Origin: Sulfurimonadaceae bacterium
GTDB taxonomy: Bacteria > Campylobacterota > Campylobacteria > Campylobacterales > Sulfurimonadaceae
Assembly: GCA_028685945.1 (NCBI GenBank)
Contig: JAQUCZ010000064.1
Coordinates: 1 to 6,542 of the forward strand
Reading direction: 5' to 3'
Length of the DNA stretch: 6,542 nucleotides
A program made the position numbers and the translations under genes. The notes beneath the pieces were generated by a model, which saw only the letters and a list, made by a program, of their open reading frames with translations, ran no database searches and had not been told where the DNA came from. Numbering within the stretch: position 1 is the first letter of the stretch; each line of letters begins with the position of its first letter. Of the stretch, positions 1 to 6,357 are shown one piece after another.

Positions 1-402
1 TTCGATAAAACTCTCGGCTATCTCGGTATAAATCAGCGGTGCATATTCAAAGAAATATCTTTGCGCTACGGCATGTAAAAACACCCTGTTTTCTTTTTGG
101 CGCACCCGTGCATACCCCTCCTCTTTATCCAGATAAAGCACTTCGGTACAAAAAGAGACAAACTCGTGTACCAGCTCTTTAAAGAGAATCGATTCTATAA
201 CGGAAAGCTCAAAGTCGCAAAAATTTTTTATATGTAAAAAGTTCAGCTGCTCTTTGTAGGTTTTATACACGATCTTGTGTGCCAAAAACTCCATCGCTTC
301 GGCTCTCTCTTGCGAAGAGGCGATCCCCAAAACCTCTCTTTCAAAAAGAGCGGGATCTTCAAAGATTTTGACTAAGAGTTCCTCTTTCTCTTTGCGTAAC
401 AT
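1..402 (-). CDS. Unrecognised helical protein, C-terminus cut by window edge
   Basis: The reading frame runs from an ATG at 402-400 to base 1 without a stop, giving 134 residues with an intact N-terminus (MLRKEKEELLVKIFEDPALF) and a missing C-terminus. I do not recognise the family. The visible part is rich in Glu, Lys, Phe and Leu, looks mostly alpha-helical and cytoplasmic, and has no signal peptide, no transmembrane segment and no obvious nucleotide- or metal-binding motif; the few Cys residues are scattered. Codon use resembles that of its neighbours, which supports real coding. It starts immediately after the TAG stop of psd, in the same frame, with no AGGA-like ribosome binding site ahead of the ATG, so it is probably translated by coupling to psd. 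It is not nadA, which I recall following psd in Helicobacter; that comparison is from memory. Confidence is high that it is a gene and nil for its function. Confidence 0.75.
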   Translation of the reverse strand, partial: MLRKEKEELLVKIFEDPALFEREVLGIASSQERAEAMEFLAHKIVYKTYKEQLNFLHIKNFCDFELSVIESILFKELVHEFVSFCTEVLYLDKEEGYARVRQKENRVFLHAVAQRYFFEYAPLIYTEIAESFIE

Positions 403-1221
403 CTAAATAAGGCGTGCTATCGTTTGGGAAAATTGTACCGTGTCGCCTGCTTTGATTAAACACTCCAAGGTCTCTTTTTCGGCTAATACCACGATGGTTG
501 AACCCATCTCGAAACACCCGAAATCGCTCCCTTTGTCAAGATAAAGGTTTTCAAAATTATACGCTTGCGACTCAAAAACATTTGCATTCGTTTTGATACG
601 CGGCTCAAAACCTACCTGCATCACGCCGACGTTTAAGGCACTTACCAAAACGATATAAAGAGTTTTGCCGCTTTGGGTTTTACATGCCAAGACCACCCGC
701 TCGTTCTCGATAAAAAGATTGAGGCGTTTGTTGAGCGAAGGGATATTTACGGGGTAGAATTTTCCCGGAATATGCACCGCCTTGAGCACTTGAAGATTTG
801 CCGGCATATGGTAGCGGTGGTAATCTTTAGGGGAGAGATAAAAATTGATAAAACTCCCTCCGTGTACCTTTTGTTTCTCCTCTTCGCTAAAGTGTTCTCC
901 CAAAAGTTCGTCCGTATTGTACTTCATCCCCTTGATCTGCAGCGCGTACGCATCGTCCAGAGTTCCGCATTCGGTAATAAGCGAATCGCACGGTGCGATA
1001 AAATCGCTCCCTTCCAAAGAGAACTTTCTCCCCTCGCGCAGTTTTCGGGTAAAAAGGGCGTTGAGGGATTTATAGGTATTTGGGTGATGAAACTCGCTCA
1101 TATCAAGCCCCATAATTTTCACGTAAGCGTTATTGACTATCTTTTGAAACCATCTCGGAAACTCTTTGGAAGCAAATTTTCCGAATATTTGCGAAATTGC
1201 AGAAGTGATATGTTTTTCCAT
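403..1221 (-). CDS. psd: Phosphatidylserine decarboxylase proenzyme
   Basis: Psd removes CO2 from phosphatidylserine to make phosphatidylethanolamine at the inner membrane. The enzyme is made as a proenzyme that cuts itself to form a pyruvoyl cofactor. At 272 aa it matches the short Psd form of epsilonproteobacteria. The cleavage site is MGST at residues 239-242, with Ser241 becoming the pyruvoyl group of the small alpha chain; MGST replaces the LGST of E. coli. The other expected residues are present: Asp79 in APCDS, His135 and His138 in PKDYHRYHMP (equivalent to E. coli His144 and His147), and the PGKFYPVN block at 152-159. The ATG start has a good site (AAAGGA, 8 bases upstream). It lies 18 bases after truD in the thiL-truD-psd run. 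Membrane attachment would be peripheral, since no transmembrane helix is visible. The TAG stop directly abuts the next ATG. Confidence 0.96.
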   Translation of the reverse strand: MEKHITSAISQIFGKFASKEFPRWFQKIVNNAYVKIMGLDMSEFHHPNTYKSLNALFTRKLREGRKFSLEGSDFIAPCDSLITECGTLDDAYALQIKGMKYNTDELLGEHFSEEEKQKVHGGSFINFYLSPKDYHRYHMPANLQVLKAVHIPGKFYPVNIPSLNKRLNLFIENERVVLACKTQSGKTLYIVLVSALNVGVMQVGFEPRIKTNANVFESQAYNFENLYLDKGSDFGCFEMGSTIVVLAEKETLECLIKAGDTVQFSQTIARLI

Positions 1222-1239
1222 TGTGTTTTTCCTTTGGTA

Positions 1240-2313
1240 TTAATGTATCTTGCGTTTTGCTATCTCTTCGATAAGCACGGTGGCGTAGGAGCCTTTAGGA
1301 AGCGAAAAGTGAAGTTCGTACTGCGCATCTTGAGAGTTGTATTTCCCCTCCACCTCACTCGGATAAACCCATGCATAGCGTCTTGCACCGTCTTCGTTGA
1401 TCGAAACCGAGAACTCTTTTTCGATCATCCCTGCCGTTCCCTGCGCCGTTTTTACTTTTTTACCCGATAAAAGTCCCGTTACCGAGATATCTTTGTCGTG
1501 AAACCTTTGAAAATCGTGTTCGCTTCCCTCAAATTCGAACAAACGCCCGTAGGGGTAATGTTCCATCAAATCGCCCGAGAGAATTTTAAAAGGGTGGGTT
1601 TGGCTTTTTAGCTTCTCTATTTCGTGGTTTGGCATGTTCAAAAGCGGTTCAAGCTCTTGTGCCGTAAAACTCGCCACGAGAGTGTTTATCTCGAGTCTTC
1701 GGCTGAGCCAAAGGTTAAAGAGATGGCTTTGATAAGCGCTGATAAGCAGTTTTTTCAACTTGACGTTGCGCTCCTTTCTCTCCCCTCGAACGATCTGCTC
1801 CCCCAAAATATAGTTATCGCCGTCGTTGCCGAAGCGTTGGTATCCGAAAAAGTTCGGCATTCCGTGAGTTGCGATATTTTTAAGCGCTTCATCGATCTTT
1901 GTCGCAGCGGTCGGGGAGACTTTTTTGAGTCGGATATAAAAACGGTTTCCTTTCAGATGCCCGATGCGGATTTTGTTGTTATGGTAGGTTTTAGAGAGGA
2001 TTTTTATATTCTCGTGTTCAAAACGATCCAACGCCTCTTCGTGTTTTCTATGCACCGAAATATACTGTTTGGTCATGGCATGTTTGTCTTTTAGCCCCGC
2101 GTACCCTATCTCTTTTTGATGTATCCCCAAATATTTGGCAAGCATCTCCACAAGATCCAAAGTTGCAAGCTCTTTTTTCCTCACAAATAAAACAAGGTGT
2201 TCCCCGTCGTTGCTAAACTCGTACAAAGGGATCTCTTCGACGACGAAATCTCTAGGACTTTGTTTGAAATAAAAATCTATACTTGAATGCCCCAGCGAAT
2301 AAAATCTATCCAT
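1240..2313 (-). CDS. truD: tRNA pseudouridine(13) synthase TruD
   Basis: TruD converts uridine 13 in the D-arm of tRNA (tRNA-Glu in E. coli) to pseudouridine and is cytoplasmic. The protein is 357 aa, close to the 349 aa of the E. coli enzyme. Family blocks appear in order: GYAGLKDKHAMTKQY at residues 70-84 with the catalytic aspartate Asp76, PNFFGYQRFG at 153-162, SAYQSHLFN at 192-200, and the C-terminal LPKGSYATVLIEEI at 338-351. The stretch between about 160 and 300 corresponds to the TruD-specific inserted domain, here fairly short. The ATG is supported by an AAAGGA box 5 bases upstream whose first bases overlap the TAA stop of thiL, so translation of the two is likely coupled. From memory, thiL and truD are also neighbours in Campylobacter jejuni, which suggests an old arrangement. 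Nothing appears broken. Confidence 0.96.
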   Translation of the reverse strand: MDRFYSLGHSSIDFYFKQSPRDFVVEEIPLYEFSNDGEHLVLFVRKKELATLDLVEMLAKYLGIHQKEIGYAGLKDKHAMTKQYISVHRKHEEALDRFEHENIKILSKTYHNNKIRIGHLKGNRFYIRLKKVSPTAATKIDEALKNIATHGMPNFFGYQRFGNDGDNYILGEQIVRGERKERNVKLKKLLISAYQSHLFNLWLSRRLEINTLVASFTAQELEPLLNMPNHEIEKLKSQTHPFKILSGDLMEHYPYGRLFEFEGSEHDFQRFHDKDISVTGLLSGKKVKTAQGTAGMIEKEFSVSINEDGARRYAWVYPSEVEGKYNSQDAQYELHFSLPKGSYATVLIEEIAKRKIH

Positions 2314-2322
2314 TTCGTTCCT

Positions 2323-3141
2323 TTAAAAATGATGCGATTTGCATCGGTTTATATATTTTTTTCTTGCCGCACTTGCAACGAACGTCACCTTGGTTCGCGT
2401 CGCTTTGGCATGTTGCAAGAGCGCTTTTTTATCTCGCGGATCGATCGCAAAAAGTATCTCGTACTCTTCGCCGCTGCAACCGATGTTTTTAGGAATCTTT
2501 CGGACAAAAGAAAAACCGAGGCGGTTTACGCTCGCGAATTTCCCAAGATCGCTAAAAAGTCCGTCGGAGATATCCATCCCTGCGCGCAGCAAACGGATAC
2601 TTTTCTCTACGAAATTACGACGCAAATCGGTACAAACAAACTTGGAGCGCTTGTGAATACGACCGCCCCGCAAGAGTTTTTGCAAATCTTTTTTTGAGTT
2701 GCCCAGCGTTCCCGTGTATCCGATAAGATACCCCTCTTTCATACCGCTGCGGCGTAAAGGTTTTTTGGTCTTTGAAATGATAGTCACGGTGATATCGAGC
2801 TTCGTGTTACTAATGGTATCGCCGCCTATGATGGCGCAGCCGTATTTTTTCGCCGTATCGCTAAAGCCGCATGCCAACTCTCGCATCTGCTCGCGCGTGA
2901 TCGTCTTGGGCATCGCAACGCTTAGCAGTGCGTATTTAGGCGCAGCATGCATCGCTATCGCATCGGAGATATTTACGACCATCGCTTTTTGTGCGATCTG
3001 GTAGTGGCTCATCCATGCCGTTTTAAAATGGATATTCTCAAAAAAAGCGTCTTTGGAATAGACGTATCCGTCTATATACGCACCGTCGTCGCCGATATGC
3101 ATATCGCTAAACTGAGAGATAAAAAAACTTTCTAAATCCAA
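2323..3141 (-). CDS. thiL: Thiamine-monophosphate kinase, TTG start
   Basis: ThiL phosphorylates thiamine monophosphate with ATP to give thiamine diphosphate, the active cofactor, in the cytoplasm. It belongs to the PurM/AIR-synthase-like fold. Visible motifs: GDDGA at residues 17-21, KDAFFENIHF at 30-39, VNISDAIAMHAAP at 56-68, GGDT at 106-109, MDISDGLFSDLG at 189-200 and GEEYEILF at 224-231, together the Mg/ATP and substrate-binding set. It is 272 aa against about 325 in E. coli; the shortening is in the segment between GT-LG (144-147) and MDISDGL and at the C-terminus, as I expect for epsilonproteobacterial forms. The start codon is TTG: an in-frame TGA lies at 3151-3153 and the first ATG (codon 14) would leave almost nothing before GDDGA. 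It is first in the leftward operon and follows a strong extended -10. No TPP-riboswitch motifs are seen in the leader. Confidence 0.93.
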   Translation of the reverse strand: MDLESFFISQFSDMHIGDDGAYIDGYVYSKDAFFENIHFKTAWMSHYQIAQKAMVVNISDAIAMHAAPKYALLSVAMPKTITREQMRELACGFSDTAKKYGCAIIGGDTISNTKLDITVTIISKTKKPLRRSGMKEGYLIGYTGTLGNSKKDLQKLLRGGRIHKRSKFVCTDLRRNFVEKSIRLLRAGMDISDGLFSDLGKFASVNRLGFSFVRKIPKNIGCSGEEYEILFAIDPRDKKALLQHAKATRTKVTFVASAARKKYINRCKSHHF

Positions 3142-3146
3142 TAAAA

Positions 3147-3152
3147 CTTCTC
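3147..3152 (-). promoter_or_regulatory. Ribosome binding site deciding the thiL TTG start
   Basis: On the minus strand GAGAAG lies 5 bases before the TTG at 3141-3139. With the in-frame TGA that overlaps it (3153-3151), it leaves TTG as the only sensible start for thiL. Confidence 0.6.
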
Positions 3153-3210
3153 AAAAAAAAATATTTATTCATAAACATTTAAAGATTAAGTGTGAATTAA
3201 TAACCTTAAA

Positions 3211-3216
3211 TATAAA
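3211..3216 (+). promoter_or_regulatory. Candidate -10 for the GGDEF-like gene
   Basis: TATAAA sits in an AT-rich tract (TATAAAATAAT), with start of transcription expected near 3223, about 30 bases before the ATG. There is no -35 and one could equally choose TAAAAT at 3213-3218. It is the best candidate in the 111-base divergent region but weak by sequence alone. Confidence 0.35.
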
Positions 3217-3225
3217 ATAATGGCA

Positions 3226-3234
3226 ATTATATCA
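3226..3234 (-). promoter_or_regulatory. Extended -10 promoter for thiL-truD-psd
   Basis: The minus strand reads TGATATAAT, a perfect extended -10 (TGnTATAAT). Transcription would begin near 3219, leaving a leader of about 77 bases before thiL. No good -35 is visible, which is usual for the main sigma factor in Campylobacterota, where the -35 is poorly conserved. The start point is inferred. Confidence 0.6.
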
Positions 3235-3252
3235 TCTGTTTAGGAAATTCCC

Positions 3253-4458
3253 ATGAAACACTCCATAAAAAAGATTTTTAGCAACCTTTCCGCGCTTCTT
3301 ATTTTTTCCACTTTACTCGCCTTTGTTGCATTTGCTTTGATTATGGAGCAAACTTTTTCTTTTTATAAAGTACAAAACCTTCAAGAACAAAAACAGATCA
3401 TAGCATCGCTAAAAGATTTGGAAAAAAAAGACGTCGATCTGGCGATTATTCAGTTTAACGGAAAAAGTACGCAGCTCTACCACGAAATCGACAAGCTCCA
3501 AACTCTTTTCGACTACGATTTTACCGCAGACGTGATGTTTGGGCACAAAGAATCTTACCTTCAAGACCTTGACACCCTCCGAGCGCTCACAAAACGTTTT
3601 AACGACATTGCCATAGACTACTACACCTCCGACGATCTCAATGCATCACAAAAGTTTGAAAACCTCAAACAAGCTTTTTACGATATCAACTCATTTATCG
3701 ACAAGCTTATTATCCAAGACGGAACGTTCATCCAAGAAAAGTCAAATTTTTTACGCAGCATCATCGTCGCCTTTTTCGTTGTATTGCTTTTTACTACTTT
3801 ATGGTACCGCAAAAGACTTCAAGCGATCTACGCCGATCTTATGCACCTTTATTCGGTTGAGAACAATAAAAAAGATTACGTCATATTTTCCGAAGAAGCC
3901 GACGCCGTTGCTCTTCGCATGAAACGCAAACCGACCGTAACGGACAACCCTGCTATGCTTGACCCTCTCACCGAGATCAACAACGCAAAAGGGATGATGG
4001 CATCGTATGCAGAGAAAAAGGGGATGAAAGACAGCAACTTCACATCCGTAACCGTCGTTGAGATCGATAACTTTTCAAAATCCAACCGAGCCTACTCCCA
4101 AGAGATATCCCAAGCGATTCTTAAAAAAGTAGCTTTTACGATTTCATTGTACGAACAACCTACCGACGTCGTTGCCAGAACCGACTACAACCAGTTTACG
4201 ATTATCCTCTCAAGAGCTTCTAAAGAGCAATCTTTCAAAGATATCGACGTGATCCGCCAAAGTATCTCCGAACTTAAATTTAAAGTCCCCGATCAAGGGC
4301 AGGTGCAGATCACCGTTAGCGGCGGTTTTATTATTAAACCAAATAACGTAAATCTCGAAGATGCTATTAAGCAAGCGAAAGAGATTATGTATTTTGCACA
4401 AAAACACGGCAAAAACAAAATCGCTCAAAAAAGAGATATGGCAGAACACGAGCTCTAA
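3253..4458 (+). CDS. Membrane sensor with degenerate GGDEF domain
   Basis: A 401-aa inner-membrane protein. Residues 11-30 form a first hydrophobic helix after a Lys-rich start; 31-166 is a mostly helical, charged, probably periplasmic domain; 167-184 is a second helix followed by the positive stop YRKR; 186-233 is a cytoplasmic linker; about 234-392 has the GGDEF fold. Fold landmarks are DPLT (237-240), VVEIDNFSKSN (268-278, keeping the metal-ligand-type Asp272 and Asn278), and the C-terminal SGG...AIKQAKEIMYFAQKHGKNKI block (356-390). The signature itself is lost: TDYNQ at 310-314 replaces GG(D/E)EF, and no RxxD inhibitory site precedes it. Known biochemistry of the family therefore predicts no diguanylate cyclase activity. 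It could instead be a c-di-GMP, GTP or protein-binding receptor; this is inference. AGGAAA at 3242-3247 supports the ATG. It is divergent from thiL and upstream of sdhA, probably its own unit. The periplasmic ligand is unknown. Confidence 0.85.
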   Translation: MKHSIKKIFSNLSALLIFSTLLAFVAFALIMEQTFSFYKVQNLQEQKQIIASLKDLEKKDVDLAIIQFNGKSTQLYHEIDKLQTLFDYDFTADVMFGHKESYLQDLDTLRALTKRFNDIAIDYYTSDDLNASQKFENLKQAFYDINSFIDKLIIQDGTFIQEKSNFLRSIIVAFFVVLLFTTLWYRKRLQAIYADLMHLYSVENNKKDYVIFSEEADAVALRMKRKPTVTDNPAMLDPLTEINNAKGMMASYAEKKGMKDSNFTSVTVVEIDNFSKSNRAYSQEISQAILKKVAFTISLYEQPTDVVARTDYNQFTIILSRASKEQSFKDIDVIRQSISELKFKVPDQGQVQITVSGGFIIKPNNVNLEDAIKQAKEIMYFAQKHGKNKIAQKRDMAEHEL

Positions 4459-4483
4459 CATCTCCCCCTTGAGGGATGTTTGA

Positions 4484-4540
4484 AAAAGTGTAACTTTTTA
4501 ACCCTTTCTTCTTTGCATGTGTCCAAAATCGTAACATTTT
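4484..4540. repeat. Two related GTAAC dyads, 41 bases apart
   Basis: AAAAGTGTAACTTTTT at 4484-4499 and AAAATCGTAACATTTT at 4525-4540 match at 13 of 16 positions and are offset by exactly 41 bases, close to four helical turns. Each is itself a dyad: 7-base arms AAAAAGT/ACTTTTT in the first (4483-4499) and 5-base arms AAAAT/ATTTT in the second. They lie about 73 and 114 bases before the predicted sdhA start of transcription, a position suited to an activator or to paired operators. The first could instead act as a weak hairpin ending the upstream transcript. The binding protein is unknown. Confidence 0.45.
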
Positions 4541-4593
4541 CAAACTTCCTAAAAACAAAACGGCTATTTAACCTTTCCAAAGATTTTTCAAGA

Positions 4594-4599
4594 TATAAT
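4594..4599 (+). promoter_or_regulatory. sdhAB promoter -10 (TATAAT)
   Basis: A consensus TATAAT preceded by a T-rich stretch (TTTTTCAAGA), as in typical Campylobacterota main-sigma promoters. No clear -35. Transcription would start near 4606, giving a leader of about 30 bases to the ATG at 4636. Being inside the open frame upstream of that ATG, it also argues against the longer TTG-initiated reading of sdhA. Confidence 0.65.
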
Positions 4600-4624
4600 C
4601 AGCTTTATTTATATTTTCACTACG

Positions 4625-4630
4625 AAGGAA
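4625..4630 (+). promoter_or_regulatory. Ribosome binding site deciding the sdhA start
   Basis: AAGGAA ends 5 bases before the ATG at 4636-4638. The frame stays open upstream to a TTG at 4480, but that codon has no comparable site and the family's N-terminus begins near this ATG. Confidence 0.75.
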
Positions 4631-4635
4631 AGCTA

Positions 4636-6348
4636 ATGAGTATTCCTATTTATACTTACGACGCGATTATTGTCGGTGCAGGTCTTGCAGGCTGTGCGGC
4701 GGCAAGAGAACTACAAAATGCAGGGAAGAAGGTTGCGGTTATCACAAAACTTCACCCTCTACGAAGCCATTCAGGTGCAGCACAGGGTGGGATCAATGCG
4801 GCACTGAGTGCTCAAGACAGCATCGAACTTCACGAGTTCGATACGGTTAAAGGTTCGGACTATCTAGCCGACCAAGACGCCGTTGCATTTATGTGCCAAA
4901 AAGCACCCGAAACGATCCGTTGGGCTGAGCGTATGGGGGCTGCATTTAGCAGAACCGCAGACGGAAAAATCGCGCAACGCCCTTTCGGCGGGCAATCTTC
5001 TCCGCGTGCTTGTTATGCAAAAGACAGAACGGGGCTTACCCTTTTACAAACTATTTACGAGCAAGCGTACCGCGCAGGCGTTTCGTTTTGGGATGAGTGG
5101 TATGCGGCGGATCTTATCTATAAAGACGGCAAAGTATCGGGAATCGTAGCTTTTAATATTCGTGATCAACAAGTGGTGATCTTCAATGCAAAATCGGTTA
5201 TGTTCGCAACGGGCGGGTATGCAAGAAGCTACAAAATTAACTCCAACGCACATGCCAACACGGGAGACGGTCTCTCTATCGTAGCGCGTCACGGTCTTCC
5301 TTTAGAAGATATGGAATTCGTACAGTTTCACCCGTCCGGGCTTTCGGGCAACGGCGTACTTATCTCCGAAGCGGCTCGCGGCGAAGGTGGACGTTTGTAC
5401 AACTCTTTGGGTGAGCGTTTCATGGAAAAATATGCACCCAACGCACTTGAACTTGCAAGCCGCGACGTCGTATCGCGTGCTATTTTAAACGAGATTCGCG
5501 AAGGGCGCGGCGTTGGACCGAGAAAAGATGCGGTATATATCGACCTTACCCACCTCGGAAAAGATTTGATTATGGAAAGACTCCCCGAATTACGCGACCT
5601 TGCACTCACGTTCTTGGGACTTGATATGATCAAAGAGCCGATCCTTATCTCTGCAACGGCGCACTACTCTATGGGCGGTATCCCCGTCGATATCCCGGGG
5701 CATGTTCGCAAAAACAACAACGAGTTTGTCGAAGGGTTCTACGCTGCGGGGGAATGTGCCTGTGTATCGGTTCACGGAGCAAACCGCTTAGGTGCCAACT
5801 CGGTACTTGAAGCTCTTTTATTCGGACGTTTCGTCGGAAAAACAATGGTAGAGGAGATCGATTCTATTTCTCTAAGACATGCCACGCAAGAGGATGCATC
5901 ACGCGCATTGGCGGAGATCGACTTTATTCTTAACAACAACGGAACCGAAACCGTAACGAACCTTCGCGATGAGTTGCAACAATCGATGACTGCCAATGCG
6001 GGTGCTTTTAGAACGAAAGAGACCCTGCAAAAAGCGATCGACGATATTAAAAACCTACGCCAAAGATTTAAAAACATTCGTATTAAAGATAAATCTAAAG
6101 TGTTCAACACCGAGTTGCAAGAGGCAATCGAATTCGGTCACATGCTTGACTACTCGCTTTTCATTGTCGAATCGGCTATTGCACGTGATGAAAGCCGCGG
6201 TGCACATTACAGAGAAGATTTCCAAGCACGCGACGACGAAAATTTTCTCAAACATACCATGGCATACATGGACGAGGCGGGGAATATCACGCTTGATTAC
6301 ATGGATGTCGTACTCGGCAAACATGAGCTTAAAGCTAGAAACTACTAA
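4636..6348 (+). CDS. sdhA: Succinate dehydrogenase/fumarate reductase flavoprotein subunit
   Basis: The 570-aa flavoprotein interconverts succinate and fumarate in the TCA cycle or its reverse, passing electrons to SdhB and then to the quinone pool. Seen in order: the FAD Rossmann motif GAGLAG at residues 14-19; RSHSGAAQGGI at 43-53, with His45 as the covalent FAD attachment site and Gln50 as in E. coli SdhA; FHPSG with His232; SEAARGEGG at 244-252 with the catalytic Arg248; HYSMGGIP at 343-350 with His343; GANRLGANS at 381-389 with Arg384; and the C-terminal SRGAH...RDDEN block (520-536). These match E. coli His45, His242, Arg286, His354 and Arg399. There is no twin-arginine signal, so it should sit on the cytoplasmic face, unlike periplasmic methylmenaquinol:fumarate reductases of some relatives. 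A 9-base gap separates it from sdhB. Direction in vivo cannot be told from sequence. Confidence 0.95.
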   Translation: MSIPIYTYDAIIVGAGLAGCAAARELQNAGKKVAVITKLHPLRSHSGAAQGGINAALSAQDSIELHEFDTVKGSDYLADQDAVAFMCQKAPETIRWAERMGAAFSRTADGKIAQRPFGGQSSPRACYAKDRTGLTLLQTIYEQAYRAGVSFWDEWYAADLIYKDGKVSGIVAFNIRDQQVVIFNAKSVMFATGGYARSYKINSNAHANTGDGLSIVARHGLPLEDMEFVQFHPSGLSGNGVLISEAARGEGGRLYNSLGERFMEKYAPNALELASRDVVSRAILNEIREGRGVGPRKDAVYIDLTHLGKDLIMERLPELRDLALTFLGLDMIKEPILISATAHYSMGGIPVDIPGHVRKNNNEFVEGFYAAGECACVSVHGANRLGANSVLEALLFGRFVGKTMVEEIDSISLRHATQEDASRALAEIDFILNNNGTETVTNLRDELQQSMTANAGAFRTKETLQKAIDDIKNLRQRFKNIRIKDKSKVFNTELQEAIEFGHMLDYSLFIVESAIARDESRGAHYREDFQARDDENFLKHTMAYMDEAGNITLDYMDVVLGKHELKARNY

Positions 6349-6357
6349 GGGGAACGT

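Noticed and set aside
673..1470. 265-codon open frame on the plus strand opposite psd and the truD end
   Set aside because: It runs antisense to two clearly recognised genes, has no ribosome binding site of note and gives a Phe/Arg/Cys-rich protein with no family motifs; it is a shadow of the real frames.
3142..3225. TPP riboswitch in the thiL leader
   Set aside because: The expected CTGAGA and ACCTGA-type conserved segments are absent and the leader is only about 77 bases of AT-rich DNA. ThiL also acts on TMP downstream of the usual riboswitch-controlled genes.
4459..4478. Hairpin terminator after the GGDEF-like gene (CATCTCCC ... GGGATG)
   Set aside because: Pairing is interrupted by a bulge and is followed by TTTGAAAAAG, not a run of T, so it is weak as an intrinsic terminator.
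4480..4635. Tat signal peptide (TKRLFNL) in the upstream extension of sdhA
   Set aside because: It would be a KR variant without a following hydrophobic stretch, and the extension is better explained as promoter and leader DNA.
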